Source: Gottfriedia acidiceleris (GTDB lineage: Bacteria; Bacillota; Bacilli; Bacillales; Bacillaceae_G). Taken from it: a DNA stretch of 64,000 nucleotides. This document shows, piece after piece, positions 35,243-43,603 of this stretch. A program made the translations under genes and the position numbers. The stretch spans positions 186,001 through 250,000 of the forward strand of contig NZ_SCFN01000001.1 in assembly GCF_004138285.1 (NCBI RefSeq), in the 5' to 3' direction. How positions within the stretch are numbered: position 1 is the stretch's first letter; each line of letters begins with the position of its first letter. The notes under the pieces are model-generated. The model worked only from the letters and a program-made list of their open reading frames with translations, was not told the DNA's origin and did no database searches.

Positions 35243-35860
35243 TCAATTAAGCTGTTCAACTTGATCTCTAATCATCTCCATTTTATAGTCTAATGAATTT
35301 ACAGTTGCAGAAGCTTCATTCAAACTTTCGATAATTGCTTTTGGAACCTTTTTATTGTATTTATAAAAAATCTTGTGTTCAAGGCTTGCCCAAAAATCCA
35401 TCGCAACCGTTCTAATTTGGATTTCCACTTTTACTCTTTTCGTTTCAGAAGCAAGGAAAATTGGAATTTCAATAATCATATGAAAGCTTTTATAGCCATT
35501 TGGTTTTGGGTTTTTTATATAATCTTTTATTTCTATTATATAAATATCGTCTTGTTGTTTTAATAGTTCATAGATCATATAAATATCACTAATAAATGAA
35601 CAACTAATACGAACTCCAGCTATATCACTCATATAATTTTCCAGATTATATTGTGTTAGTTCTAAACCTTTTCGCTCAAGTTTTTCTATTATACTGTCAG
35701 GTTTTTTTAAGCGTGATTTTACGTGTTCAATTGGATTATGATTATGAGTTAAAGTAAATTCTTCATTTAAAATTCTAATTTTAGTATTGATTTCATCTAA
35801 CGCAAATTTATATATTAAAAGTGTGTTAGTCCATTCACCTAAGCTTTGATCTTTCAACAT
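35243..35860 (-). CDS. relP: Small alarmone synthetase RelP (YwaC/SasA type)
   Basis: A single-domain (p)ppGpp synthetase of 205 residues without hydrolase or regulatory domains. The synthetase motifs are HNPIEHVKSRLKKPDSII, DIAGVRISCSF, KPNGYKSFHMII and VEIQIRTVAMDFWASLEHKI. The pattern of residues is closer to YwaC/RelP than to YjbM/RelQ. It transfers pyrophosphate from ATP to GDP or GTP and is controlled mainly by transcription in this family. The start is the ATG six nucleotides after AGGAGG. The promoter carries four PhoP-box-like repeats. Confidence 0.92.
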   Translation of the reverse strand: MLKDQSLGEWTNTLLIYKFALDEINTKIRILNEEFTLTHNHNPIEHVKSRLKKPDSIIEKLERKGLELTQYNLENYMSDIAGVRISCSFISDIYMIYELLKQQDDIYIIEIKDYIKNPKPNGYKSFHMIIEIPIFLASETKRVKVEIQIRTVAMDFWASLEHKIFYKYNKKVPKAIIESLNEASATVNSLDYKMEMIRDQVEQLN

Positions 35861-35890
35861 AGGCAACCTCCTAATGTATATTACATCAGT

Positions 35891-35944
35891 ATTCTACCAG
35901 CTTAATGTGAACTCAGTGTGAAATCTTGGTGAACAGTTAGTGAC
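35891..35944 (-). promoter_or_regulatory. PhoP-box array and promoter of relP
   Basis: Reading the minus strand: GTCACT, TTCACC, TTCACA, TTCACA (plus coordinates 35939-35944, 35928-35933, 35917-35922, 35906-35911), each separated by 5 nt, i.e. an exact 11-bp period. Nine nucleotides later comes TAGAAT (35896-35891), a -10 giving a start near 35884. The repeats then fall at about -22 to -60, the place occupied by PhoP dimers at B. subtilis Pho promoters. The remainder of the 35945-36163 spacer shows only a short GCAATGGCA duplication. Confidence 0.7.
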
Positions 35945-36163
35945 AAGTAAAATACAGGGATTTTTTAGGGTATTAGGAAAAGGGAATAGTAAAGGGTAGC
36001 AATGGCAGCAATGGCAGGTCATTAGACAAGGACCAAGATGTAGAGAGTTATATTAGAAGAATAAACAATTTATAGTAGCGACAGTAAGATTATTTAGGGT
36101 TTTGTTAGTTTTGGAATAATATGTTATAAATTTATATATATAATTTTAGTTAGGAGTACATTG

Positions 36164-36943
36164 ATGAAACAGAGTTTTTATCGTTTGTTTATAGAGTTAA
36201 CGAATAATCGTTTTACTTCTGGTCTTTTGCGTAGGCTTGCTACTTCTAGATTTAGTAGGGTGTTTATTAATCCTTATATTAAAGCGTTTAATTTAAATAT
36301 GGATGAGAGTAAAGAGACTGTTTTTCCTACTTTACATGCCTTATTTACTAGAGAATTAAAGCAAAATGCTAGACCGATTCATGCTGGTGAAAGTGAATTA
36401 GCTTGTCCGGTAGATGGTGTGTTAGAGTCTTGTGGAAAAATTGAAATGGATATTAAATTTGTCGTTAAAGGAAAGACATATAGCATTATTGAGATGTTAG
36501 GTTCAAAGGAAATGGCAGATAAATATGATGAGGGTTATTATATGGTATTGTATTTAAGTCCTAGCCATTATCATCGTATACATAGCCCAATCGAAGGCGA
36601 AATTGTATCACAATTCGAGTTGGGTGCTAAATCTTATCCCGTGAATAAAGCAGGATTAACATATGGTAAAGATCCACTTTCAAAAAATTATCGAGTTATT
36701 TCAGAAGTATTATGCACTGAAAATAATAAACATGTTGCGATGATTAAAGTTGGTGCTATGTTTGTTAATACAATCGTAGTAACCAAAAAAGAAAAGCGTT
36801 TGAAAAAAGGTGAAGAAGTAGGGTATTTTTCTTTCGGTTCTACAGTTGTTTTACTTTTTGAAGCTAATAGTTTTTCACCAAATATGAAGCTTCAATCTGG
36901 ACAAGCGATAAGAGTTGGTCAAAATCTTGGTAAATTACACTAA
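36164..36943 (+). CDS. psd: Phosphatidylserine decarboxylase
   Basis: Makes phosphatidylethanolamine from phosphatidylserine at the membrane. The 259-residue proenzyme shows PVDGVLESCGKI, the conserved SPSHYHRIHSP histidines and the C-terminal FSFGSTVVLLFE, where the family self-cleaves between Gly and Ser to make the pyruvoyl cofactor (an FGST variant of the LGST motif). The ATG at 36164 is preferred to the TTG at 36161 from the spacing to AGGAG. It stands alone; pssA is not adjacent. Confidence 0.94.
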   Translation: MKQSFYRLFIELTNNRFTSGLLRRLATSRFSRVFINPYIKAFNLNMDESKETVFPTLHALFTRELKQNARPIHAGESELACPVDGVLESCGKIEMDIKFVVKGKTYSIIEMLGSKEMADKYDEGYYMVLYLSPSHYHRIHSPIEGEIVSQFELGAKSYPVNKAGLTYGKDPLSKNYRVISEVLCTENNKHVAMIKVGAMFVNTIVVTKKEKRLKKGEEVGYFSFGSTVVLLFEANSFSPNMKLQSGQAIRVGQNLGKLH

Positions 36944-36966
36944 GTATGCACTTTTTTTCACGAAAT

Positions 36967-36999
36967 GAGAGCCATCATATAGAAAGATGGTTCTTTTTC
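36967..36999 (+). terminator. Probable terminator after psd
   Basis: AGA-CCATC and GATGG-TCT arms around ATATAGAAA, followed by TTTTTCT. Confidence 0.7.
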
Positions 37000-37071
37000 T
37001 GTTATTGTAAAGAGTGCTTGTATTTTAATTTCACTTGTATTATTTGCATATATTGAAAATAATAAAAATGT

Positions 37072-37233
37072 TTAAGATGTTTTTTTTATATAGTAATCTA
37101 GACCTCTTCGTTTAATTTCTTTTTCAATTAAATAAATGAAGGCAGGATCAAGCTGTAAACCTAGAGCTTTTTTGTACGACTCAAGTAACAACTCATCATT
37201 TAATTTGTACATATGTTTTGCCCGGTTGGGCAT
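37072..37233 (-). CDS. sda: Sporulation histidine kinase inhibitor Sda
   Basis: A 53-residue helical-hairpin protein. The core LNDELLLESYKKAL...LDPAFIYLIEKEIKRRGL matches Sda, the checkpoint protein that blocks KinA autophosphorylation and so delays sporulation when DNA replication is perturbed. GGAGGTGA directly precedes the ATG at 37233; a second in-frame ATG (37212) would give the shorter 46-residue form usual for the functional core. It lies next to yqeG as in B. subtilis, and its upstream region holds a cluster of DnaA boxes. Confidence 0.92.
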   Translation of the reverse strand: MPNRAKHMYKLNDELLLESYKKALGLQLDPAFIYLIEKEIKRRGLDYYIKKTS

Positions 37234-37314
37234 TCACCTCCGAGTGAGAAAAGTTTTTTGAATTTCTTCGTAAACTTAATGTATCAAATTTTTAAAAATA
37301 GAACAATCGTTCGT

Positions 37315-37414
37315 TTATCCACAGAAATAGGTGGATAAGTTGTGGGTAATTTGTTTATATATTCTGAAAAGGTAGGTTCTTGGACTAAGGATAATGTGTA
37401 TAGATTTATCCACA
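37315..37414. promoter_or_regulatory. DnaA-box cluster upstream of sda / yqeG
   Basis: Two perfect TTATCCACA boxes (37315-37323 and 37406-37414) plus two opposite-strand near-matches, GGTGGATAA (37330-37338) and TGTGGGTAA (37341-37349), each one mismatch from TGTGGATAA. In B. subtilis DnaA binds the sda promoter and couples its expression to replication. Confidence 0.88.
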
Positions 37415-37471
37415 GTTAGAATGATTGTAGTTATTTGTCGAACGATTTTAAGAATATATCGAGGTGTAATA

Positions 37472-37993
37472 ATGTTTAATAAATTTTTACCGAGTGAAAC
37501 TGTTAATAATGTTTATGCAATTACGCCTGAGCATTTAAAAGGCTTAGGAATAAAGGGGATCATTACTGATTTAGATAATACGTTAGTAGAATGGGACCGT
37601 CCATTAGCTACTCCAGAGCTAACGAAATGGTTCAAAAGCATGGATGATGCAGGGATTAAAATTACAGTTGTATCGAATAACAATGCTGAGCGTGTTGGAA
37701 AGTTTTGTGATCCTTTAGGAATTCCATTCATTCATCGTGCACGTAAGCCACTCGCTACATCATATAAAAAGGCATATAAACAAATGAATTTAAAACCAAA
37801 TGAAGTCGTGATGATTGGAGATCAATTGCTTACAGACGTATTTGGAGGCAATCGTCAAGGAATTCATACTATTTTAGTTGTTCCGGTTGCAAGTACAGAT
37901 GGAATTTGGACAAGATTTAATCGAATGGTAGAACGTAGAATTCTATCATCTTTAAGGAAGCAAGGATTGCTACAATGGGAGGATAAAAAGTGA
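37472..37993 (+). CDS. yqeG: YqeG family HAD-IIIA phosphatase
   Basis: A 173-residue haloacid-dehalogenase-fold protein with the nucleophile motif DLDNTLVEW, the second motif VVSNNN and the late GDQLLTDVFGGNRQG. It is predicted to be a phosphatase of unknown natural substrate (mitochondrial PGP phosphatase-like subgroup). The ATG at 37472 follows GAGGTG; the longer frame from 37394 runs through a DnaA box and has no ribosome binding site. It overlaps yqeH by 4 bp and heads the yqeG-yqeH-aroE-yqeI-yqeK-rsfS-yqeM operon. Confidence 0.93.
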   Translation: MFNKFLPSETVNNVYAITPEHLKGLGIKGIITDLDNTLVEWDRPLATPELTKWFKSMDDAGIKITVVSNNNAERVGKFCDPLGIPFIHRARKPLATSYKKAYKQMNLKPNEVVMIGDQLLTDVFGGNRQGIHTILVVPVASTDGIWTRFNRMVERRILSSLRKQGLLQWEDKK

Positions 37994-39099
37994 GTAATAC
38001 AGAAGTAAGATGTATTGGTTGTGGAGTTGAAATTCAAACAGAGGATAAAGACAAGCTTGGATATGCACCTCCATCTTCATTAGAAAAAGAAGAGATTATT
38101 TGCCAACGTTGTTTCCGTTTAAAAAACTATAATGAGATTCAAGATGTAGAGTTGACTGATTCTGACTTTATTCGTATCTTAAATGGGATAGGTTCTAAGG
38201 ACTGTCTTGTTATAAAAGTAGTTGATGTTTTTGATTTTTCTGGCAGCTGGTTAAATGGAATTAATCGATTCGTTGGAAACAACAAAATATTATTAGTTGG
38301 AAATAAGGCAGATTTAATTCCTAAGTCAGTAAAGAAAAATAAGCTTACGCAATGGATGAGCGGAACTGCAAAACGTTGGGGACTTAAACCTGTAGGTGTT
38401 CATTTAATTAGTGCAGTAAAAGGCACTGGTATAGACGAATTAGCTGAAAGTATTGAGAAGCACCGTGAGGGTAAGGATGTATACGTAGTAGGTTGTACAA
38501 ATGTTGGAAAATCAACGTTTATCAATACGATGATTAAACGTTATAGTGAAGAAAATAGTAATATCATTACAACATCGCATTTTCCGGGCACAACACTTGA
38601 TATGATTCAAATACCACTTGATGATCAGAGTGATCTAATTGATACTCCAGGTATTATTAATCATCATCAAATGGCTCATTTCGTTGATAAAAAAGGTTTG
38701 AAGATTATTACTCCGAAAAAAGAAATTAAGCCTATGGTTTATCAATTAAATGAGGGACAAACTTTATTCTTTGGTGGGTTAGCTCGTTTTGATTATTTAG
38801 AGGGTGGAAGACGTTCTTTTACTTGTCACTTCTCAAACGAATTATTAATTCATCGTACTAAACAAGAAAATGCTGATGATTTATATGAAAGACAAGCTGG
38901 GGAAATATTAGTTCCACCATATGGTGAACAAATAAATGAACTTCCTAAATTAGTGAAGCATGAATTTATGATAAAAGATGCTAAAACTGATATAGTTTAT
39001 TCAGGGTTAGGTTGGATCACAGTGAATGAACCAGGTGCTAAAATTGTTGCTTATGTACCAAAAGGTGTAGCTATAACTCTTCGTAATTCTATTATATAA
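37990..39099 (+). CDS. yqeH: Ribosome biogenesis GTPase YqeH
   Basis: A circularly permuted GTPase needed for 30S subunit assembly. In 369 residues it has an N-terminal zinc finger (CIGC ... CQRC), then the G4 motif NKAD, G1 GCTNVGKST and G3 DTPG, in the permuted order, followed by a C-terminal domain of the YqeH type. The start is GTG at 37990, overlapping the yqeG stop; GGGAGG lies 7-8 nt upstream inside yqeG. Intact and of normal length. Confidence 0.95.
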   Translation: MSNTEVRCIGCGVEIQTEDKDKLGYAPPSSLEKEEIICQRCFRLKNYNEIQDVELTDSDFIRILNGIGSKDCLVIKVVDVFDFSGSWLNGINRFVGNNKILLVGNKADLIPKSVKKNKLTQWMSGTAKRWGLKPVGVHLISAVKGTGIDELAESIEKHREGKDVYVVGCTNVGKSTFINTMIKRYSEENSNIITTSHFPGTTLDMIQIPLDDQSDLIDTPGIINHHQMAHFVDKKGLKIITPKKEIKPMVYQLNEGQTLFFGGLARFDYLEGGRRSFTCHFSNELLIHRTKQENADDLYERQAGEILVPPYGEQINELPKLVKHEFMIKDAKTDIVYSGLGWITVNEPGAKIVAYVPKGVAITLRNSII

Positions 39100-39125
39100 G
39101 AATAATTTTGGGGGCGAAAAGAGAA

Positions 39126-39962
39126 ATGAAAGACCAATACTATGTAATCGGTCAACCGATTGGTCATTCAATGTCTCCAACTATGCATAATGAATGGTTT
39201 GGCTCTAATGATATTTCGGGTCACTATTCTGCAAAAGAAGTTGGGATAACAGAATTAAAATCAGTTATGACAGAATTTCGTTCAACTGTAAAAGGATTTA
39301 ATGTAACAGCACCATTAAAAGTAGAAATTATGCAGTACTTAGATGAAATTGATCCATTGGCAAAAGCAATTGGAGCTGTTAATACAGTTATCAATAAAAA
39401 TGGAAAACTATATGGTAAAAATACTGACGGTATGGGGTATTGTAGAGGCTTATCCTATGTTTTGAAAAATCCGATTGAAGAAGAAAAGATTTTGATTATC
39501 GGTGCAGGCGGTGCTGCTAGGGCGATCCTTTATAGTTTACTGCACTTGGGTGTTAAGCATATTACAGTCACCAACCGAACGTTAGAAAAAGCAGAGGATC
39601 TACTAGATGGTAAGCTGATGAGTGAGGTTAATATTATGTCTATTTCAGATGCTGAAGAACATTTAGGTCACTTTTCTCTTATCATTCAAACAACTTCTGT
39701 TGGAATGAAGCCAAATGAAAATAGCACGCCGTTAGCACTAACAAATTTATCACCAGATGCAATTGTGTCGGACCTAATATATAGCCCATTTAAAACAGTA
39801 TTCTTAAAAGAAGCTGAAGAAAGAAATGCGACTATCCAAAACGGATTACCGATGTTTATTTATCAAGGAGCATTAGCATTTCAAGAGTGGACGGGAATTT
39901 TTCCAAATACGATTGATGCATACTCATTATTAGAAAGAAAACTTGGAGGAACAAAATGTTAA
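39126..39962 (+). CDS. aroE: Shikimate dehydrogenase
   Basis: NADPH-dependent reduction of dehydroshikimate in the shikimate pathway. The 278-residue protein has the substrate-binding opening YVIGQPIGHSMSPTMHNEWF, FNVTAPLK with the catalytic lysine, NTDGMGYCRGL, and the Rossmann motif IIGAGGAARAIL. The ATG at 39126 is chosen; the TTG at 39108 has nothing resembling a ribosome binding site. The Shine-Dalgarno (GGGGG, 39110-39114) is somewhat distant. It overlaps yqeI by 7 bp. Confidence 0.95.
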   Translation: MKDQYYVIGQPIGHSMSPTMHNEWFGSNDISGHYSAKEVGITELKSVMTEFRSTVKGFNVTAPLKVEIMQYLDEIDPLAKAIGAVNTVINKNGKLYGKNTDGMGYCRGLSYVLKNPIEEEKILIIGAGGAARAILYSLLHLGVKHITVTNRTLEKAEDLLDGKLMSEVNIMSISDAEEHLGHFSLIIQTTSVGMKPNENSTPLALTNLSPDAIVSDLIYSPFKTVFLKEAEERNATIQNGLPMFIYQGALAFQEWTGIFPNTIDAYSLLERKLGGTKC

Positions 39963-40246
39963 CAGGTAAACAAAAAAGATTTTTACGTTCGAAAGCTCAT
40001 CACTTAAACCCTATTTTTCAAGTAGGTAAAGGTGGAGTTAATGAAAATATGGTTAAGCAAATTTCAGAAGCGCTTGAAGTAAGGGAACTTTTAAAAGTAA
40101 GTATACTTCAAAACTGTGATGATGATCGTTACGATGTAGCGGATCAGCTAGTTGAAGGAACAGACGCTGAACTAGTACAAGTAATTGGACATACAATTGT
40201 TTTATATAAAGAGTCTGAAGAAAATAAAACAATCGTACTACCTTAA
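39956..40246 (+). CDS. yqeI: CRM-domain RNA-binding protein YqeI (YhbY family)
   Basis: A 96-residue protein made of one CRM domain: LTGKQKRFLRSKAHHLNPI, then QVGKGGVNENMV, and GHTIVLYK at the end. E. coli YhbY associates with pre-50S particles, so a role in ribosome assembly is likely. It starts inside aroE, with TTGGAGGA immediately upstream. In bacilli the next gene is normally nadD; here it is followed directly by yqeK, 37 bp downstream. Confidence 0.94.
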   Translation: MLTGKQKRFLRSKAHHLNPIFQVGKGGVNENMVKQISEALEVRELLKVSILQNCDDDRYDVADQLVEGTDAELVQVIGHTIVLYKESEENKTIVLP

Positions 40247-40283
40247 TATGTTAAATACCGTTAATTAGAGGAGAAGCGGATTA

Positions 40284-40859
40284 ATGGATAAACAAAAAGC
40301 ACTTACATTTGTAAAAGAAAAACTAACGAACGGGCGTTTTACACATACTATTGGTGTGATGGAAACTGCAGTTAGACTAGCCGAAAAGTACGGTGCGGAT
40401 GTAAAAAAAGCAGAACTAGCTGCAATTTTCCATGATGTCGCAAAATGTATGCCGATAAAAGAATTAAAATCAATTATGGAAGAAAATAAACTTTCATTAA
40501 AGCTTTTAAAGTACAATAAAGAATTATGGCATGCTCCTGTTGGTGCATTTCTTACTGAACATGAATATGGAATTGATGATCAAGAGATATTACAAGCTAT
40601 CACATATCATACAAGTGGTCATAAAGAGATGAATTTATTAGATAAAATAATATATGTAGCAGATTATATTGAACCTAATCGTAGTTTTCCAGGTGTAGAG
40701 GAAGCTCGTGAATTAGCGGATCAAGATTTAGATCGAGCTTTATTATTTGCATTAAAAAATACAATTACATTTTTGATTGGTAAAGAACAAACAGTCTACC
40801 CATTAACGGTTAAAACATATAACTCAATATTAAAGCAAGTTAAAAGCCAGGGGGAATAA
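40284..40859 (+). CDS. yqeK: HD-domain Ap4A hydrolase YqeK
   Basis: A 191-residue HD-superfamily hydrolase; YqeK enzymes hydrolyse diadenosine tetraphosphate symmetrically to two ADP. Visible: RFTHTIGVMETAVRLAEKYG, the HD pair in FHDVAK, WHAPVGAFL, and the late ADYIEPNRSFPGV. In many bacilli it is encoded directly after, or fused to, NadD; here nadD is missing. AGAGGAGAAG precedes the ATG. Confidence 0.94.
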   Translation: MDKQKALTFVKEKLTNGRFTHTIGVMETAVRLAEKYGADVKKAELAAIFHDVAKCMPIKELKSIMEENKLSLKLLKYNKELWHAPVGAFLTEHEYGIDDQEILQAITYHTSGHKEMNLLDKIIYVADYIEPNRSFPGVEEARELADQDLDRALLFALKNTITFLIGKEQTVYPLTVKTYNSILKQVKSQGE

Positions 40860-40864
40860 AAAGA

Positions 40865-41221
40865 ATGAGTGAAAAAGAATTAATGATGCTAGCTGTAAAT
40901 GCTGCTGATGATAAAAAAGCTGAGGATTTAGTCGTACTAGATATGAAAGGAATCTCTGCGATTGCAGATTATTTCATTATTTGTCACGGTAATTCAGATA
41001 AGCAAGTTCAGGCAATTGCAAGAGAAGTGAAAGATCAAGCTCAACAAAATGGTAAAGATGTTAAGCGATTAGAAGGATTTGACGAAGCTCGTTGGGTTTT
41101 AGTAGACATCGGTGACGTTGTCGTTCATATTTTCCATCGTGACGAAAGAAACTATTACAACTTAGAAAAACTTTGGGGAGATGCACCTTCTCTTGATGTT
41201 TATGGAGAGCTTCTTTCATGA
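40865..41221 (+). CDS. rsfS: Ribosome silencing factor RsfS
   Basis: A 118-residue RsfS/YbeB/Iojap protein that binds ribosomal protein uL14 and blocks subunit joining in starvation. The conserved core is ISAIADYFIICHGNSDKQVQA followed by EGFDEARWVLVDIGDVVVHIF. It begins 5 bp after the yqeK stop and overlaps the yqeM start by 4 bp (ATGA), so translation is coupled. Start preceded by AGGGGGAAT. Confidence 0.95.
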   Translation: MSEKELMMLAVNAADDKKAEDLVVLDMKGISAIADYFIICHGNSDKQVQAIAREVKDQAQQNGKDVKRLEGFDEARWVLVDIGDVVVHIFHRDERNYYNLEKLWGDAPSLDVYGELLS

Positions 41222-41961
41222 CATACAATCGCTTCGCGTATTTGTATGATCAATTAATGAATGATGTTCCTTATGAAAGATGGGTTCAATTCCTAAAAAA
41301 TGTATTTCAAAAATATGAAATGCTTCAGCCTTCAATTTTAGATATAGGATGTGGAACAGGTACATTACCCATCTTATTGGCAAAATTGAACTATTCAATT
41401 AGCGGGGTTGATTTATCTGAGGAAATGTTAAGTGTCGCAATGGCTAAAGCAGAACTAGAAAAAGTTAATATCCCTTTTTTTCAACAAAATATGGTGGAAT
41501 TAGATGGGTTTGATCAATTAGATTGTGTAACAATTTTCTGTGATTCACTTAATTATTTAGAAACAGAAGCTCAAGTAAAACAAACCTTTAAAAAAGTAAA
41601 TGAAAGCTTAAAAGATAATGGTTTATTTTTATTTGATGTACATTCTCCTTATAAAATTGAAGAAATCTTTGGTGAAGAGACATTTTTTATTGATGATGCA
41701 GAGTTAAGCTTAGTTTGGTCTTGTACGCAAGGGGAACATCCATTCAGTGTTGAACATGATTTAGTTTTCTTTATGAAAGAGGAAAATCGTGATTTATATG
41801 AACGCTTCGAAGAGTATCACAATCAAAGAACATTTCCAATAAATACGTATAAATCATTGTTAAATCAAACTGGATTTGAAGTGAAAGAAATCATAGCAGA
41901 TTTCGATGAAGCTGTAGATGATACTTCTGAACGAATCTTTTTTATAGCAATGAAGAAATAA
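41218..41961 (+). CDS. yqeM: Class I SAM-dependent methyltransferase YqeM
   Basis: A 247-residue methyltransferase with the SAM motif ILDIGCGTGTLPILL, acidic SGVDLSEEML and the CDSLNYL post-motif. Its target is unknown; it is conserved as the last gene of the yqeG-rsfS operon. It opens YNRFAYLYDQLMNDVPYERW, a signature of this subgroup. The start overlaps the rsfS stop and a strong bidirectional terminator overlaps its last codon. Confidence 0.92.
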   Translation: MTYNRFAYLYDQLMNDVPYERWVQFLKNVFQKYEMLQPSILDIGCGTGTLPILLAKLNYSISGVDLSEEMLSVAMAKAELEKVNIPFFQQNMVELDGFDQLDCVTIFCDSLNYLETEAQVKQTFKKVNESLKDNGLFLFDVHSPYKIEEIFGEETFFIDDAELSLVWSCTQGEHPFSVEHDLVFFMKEENRDLYERFEEYHNQRTFPINTYKSLLNQTGFEVKEIIADFDEAVDDTSERIFFIAMKK

Positions 41962-42003
41962 AAAACCCTTTAAAGAAAATTCCTTTTCTTAAAGGGTTTT
42001 TTA
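41961..42003. terminator. Bidirectional terminator between yqeM and comER
   Basis: AAAACCCTTTAA-GAAAA and TTTTC-TTAAAGGGTTTT arms, T run after, A run before. It starts at the yqeM stop. Confidence 0.92.
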
Positions 42004-42080
42004 CTTTATTAGTCGTACAAAATTGAATTTTATATTTTTGTTAAGAATGGAGTCAAGCGGTATAATCATTTTTAAGTAAA

Positions 42081-42896
42081 TTAAAATTGTTCCTTTACAC
42101 GCTCAATTTCCTTTTCAAACTTATCATGTGTTTTTTCAAAAATTTCTTCGAATAAATCTCCTACTCGTGCTTCTAATACTTTAATACCCTCTCCAGTAAT
42201 TCCGCCTTTTACACATACCTTTTCTTGAAGTGTTTCAAGCGTAAAATGTTTTTGTTCAATTAGTTTTCCAAAACCAATAATCATTTCTTCTGCTAAAATC
42301 GTTGCTTGTTCTTTTGAAATTGAAGTTTGACAAACAGCCGCATCGATAAATTTTTGAAGCAAGTAACTAAAAAATGCGGGTCCACAGCTTGCGATATCCG
42401 ATGAAACTCTTGTGATATCTTCTGTTATCATAACTGGTTTAGATATATTCGAAAAAAGTTCGATAATTTGCTCCTTACTTTTGGCCGTACAACTATTCCC
42501 AAAATTAACTAAAGTTACACCACTCAATGCTTGATTCGTAATACTTGGAATAACGCGTGCAACTTGACAAGGTAATATCGCTTCTAATTGTTCAACATTA
42601 ATCGGACTAGTGATCGATATAACGCAATGTTTTTTAGTGAAATGTTTTTGTAAAGATGATAAAAGTGGCTGAATTTCTAAAGGTTTTACACATACTAATA
42701 CAATTTCTGAAGCGGTAATTACTTCTTTGGCTGTCTCAACAACTTTTAAATCAGGATATATATTTTTTAGCTCATAAGCTTTATACATTGAACGGTTTGT
42801 AACAGTTAATTTGGAGGGCTTCACGGCATTTGATTTTATAAATCCATTGAGCAAGATGGTGCCCATATTTCCTGTACCTATGATTCCTACGTTCAT
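42081..42896 (-). CDS. comER: Late competence protein ComER (P5C reductase-like)
   Basis: A 271-residue pyrroline-5-carboxylate reductase homologue: Rossmann opening GIIGTGNMGTILLNGF, VLVCVKPLEIQPLL, RVIPSITNQALSG and the C-terminal dimerisation helices with SCGPAFFSY. In Bacillus the gene is transcribed divergently from comEA and has been linked to sporulation and biofilm control rather than to DNA uptake itself. AAGGGATG precedes the ATG. Intact. Confidence 0.92.
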   Translation of the reverse strand: MNVGIIGTGNMGTILLNGFIKSNAVKPSKLTVTNRSMYKAYELKNIYPDLKVVETAKEVITASEIVLVCVKPLEIQPLLSSLQKHFTKKHCVISITSPINVEQLEAILPCQVARVIPSITNQALSGVTLVNFGNSCTAKSKEQIIELFSNISKPVMITEDITRVSSDIASCGPAFFSYLLQKFIDAAVCQTSISKEQATILAEEMIIGFGKLIEQKHFTLETLQEKVCVKGGITGEGIKVLEARVGDLFEEIFEKTHDKFEKEIERVKEQF

Positions 42897-42986
42897 TAGT
42901 ACATCCCTTCCTTTGCATACATTCTCTCCTACACTATATGAAGCAAGGTCGAAAATAATGATATAAGTTAAAATGGAGGACTAATA

Positions 42987-43603
42987 ATGAAAAAGTTAAT
43001 TCATAATAAACTGGTTTGGATCGGTCTCGTAATTGTGGTATTTTAGTCGTAAATTTTTATCAAACTGAGCGTAAAAATGAAGTGGTTTTTGCAAAGCAAT
43101 CACTTGAAGAAGAAATAGTAAAGAAGAGCGATGATCAGAAAAAAGAAGTTAGTATGCCAGTGAATTCGAAAGTATTTATGGTTGATGTAAAAGGAGCAAT
43201 ACAAAAACCAGGTGTAATCCAATGTAACGAAGGAGAACGTGTTTTTGACGTGATTAGATTGGCTGGAGGATTTAAAGAAAAAGCTGATGTTAATAAGGTT
43301 AATTTAGCTGAAAAAATTTTTGACGAGATGGTCATTTATGTACCGTTTATTGGAGAAGAAACTGATCAAACTATAATTACTAATAGGGGGGATGAAACCA
43401 AACAAAATGAGACGATTGATATAAACCATGCATCACAATCAGAATTGGAAAAAATTCCGGGTGTGGGTCCAGCAAAAGCAAAAAATATTTTAGATTATAT
43501 TGATACAAACGGACCATTTACTTCAGTAGAACAATTAGAATCTGTAAATGGAATCGGCAAAAAATCCCTTGAAAAAATGACTCCATTTATTGTCATTCGA
43601 TAA
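42987..43603 (+). pseudogene. comEA: comEA, frameshifted DNA receptor gene
   Basis: ComEA binds incoming DNA at the membrane during transformation. The authentic start is ATG 42987 (GGAGGA upstream), reading MKKLIHNKLVWIGLVIVVF and then TAG at 43044-43046. The rest of the protein continues in another frame from about 43037 (GILVVNFYQTERKNEV), with an SLBB domain (VKGAIQKPGVIQCNEGERVF...) and a C-terminal helix-hairpin-helix DNA-binding pair (NHASQSELEKIPGVGPAKAKN, LESVNGIGKKSLEK). Restoring one G at GTGGTATT (43035-43042) rejoins membrane anchor and body. Without it the receptor would lack its anchor. Sequencing error is the alternative. Confidence 0.85.

Noticed and set aside
35998-36020. 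GCAATGGCA duplication upstream of psd
   Set aside because: Only two units and no palindrome or promoter association.
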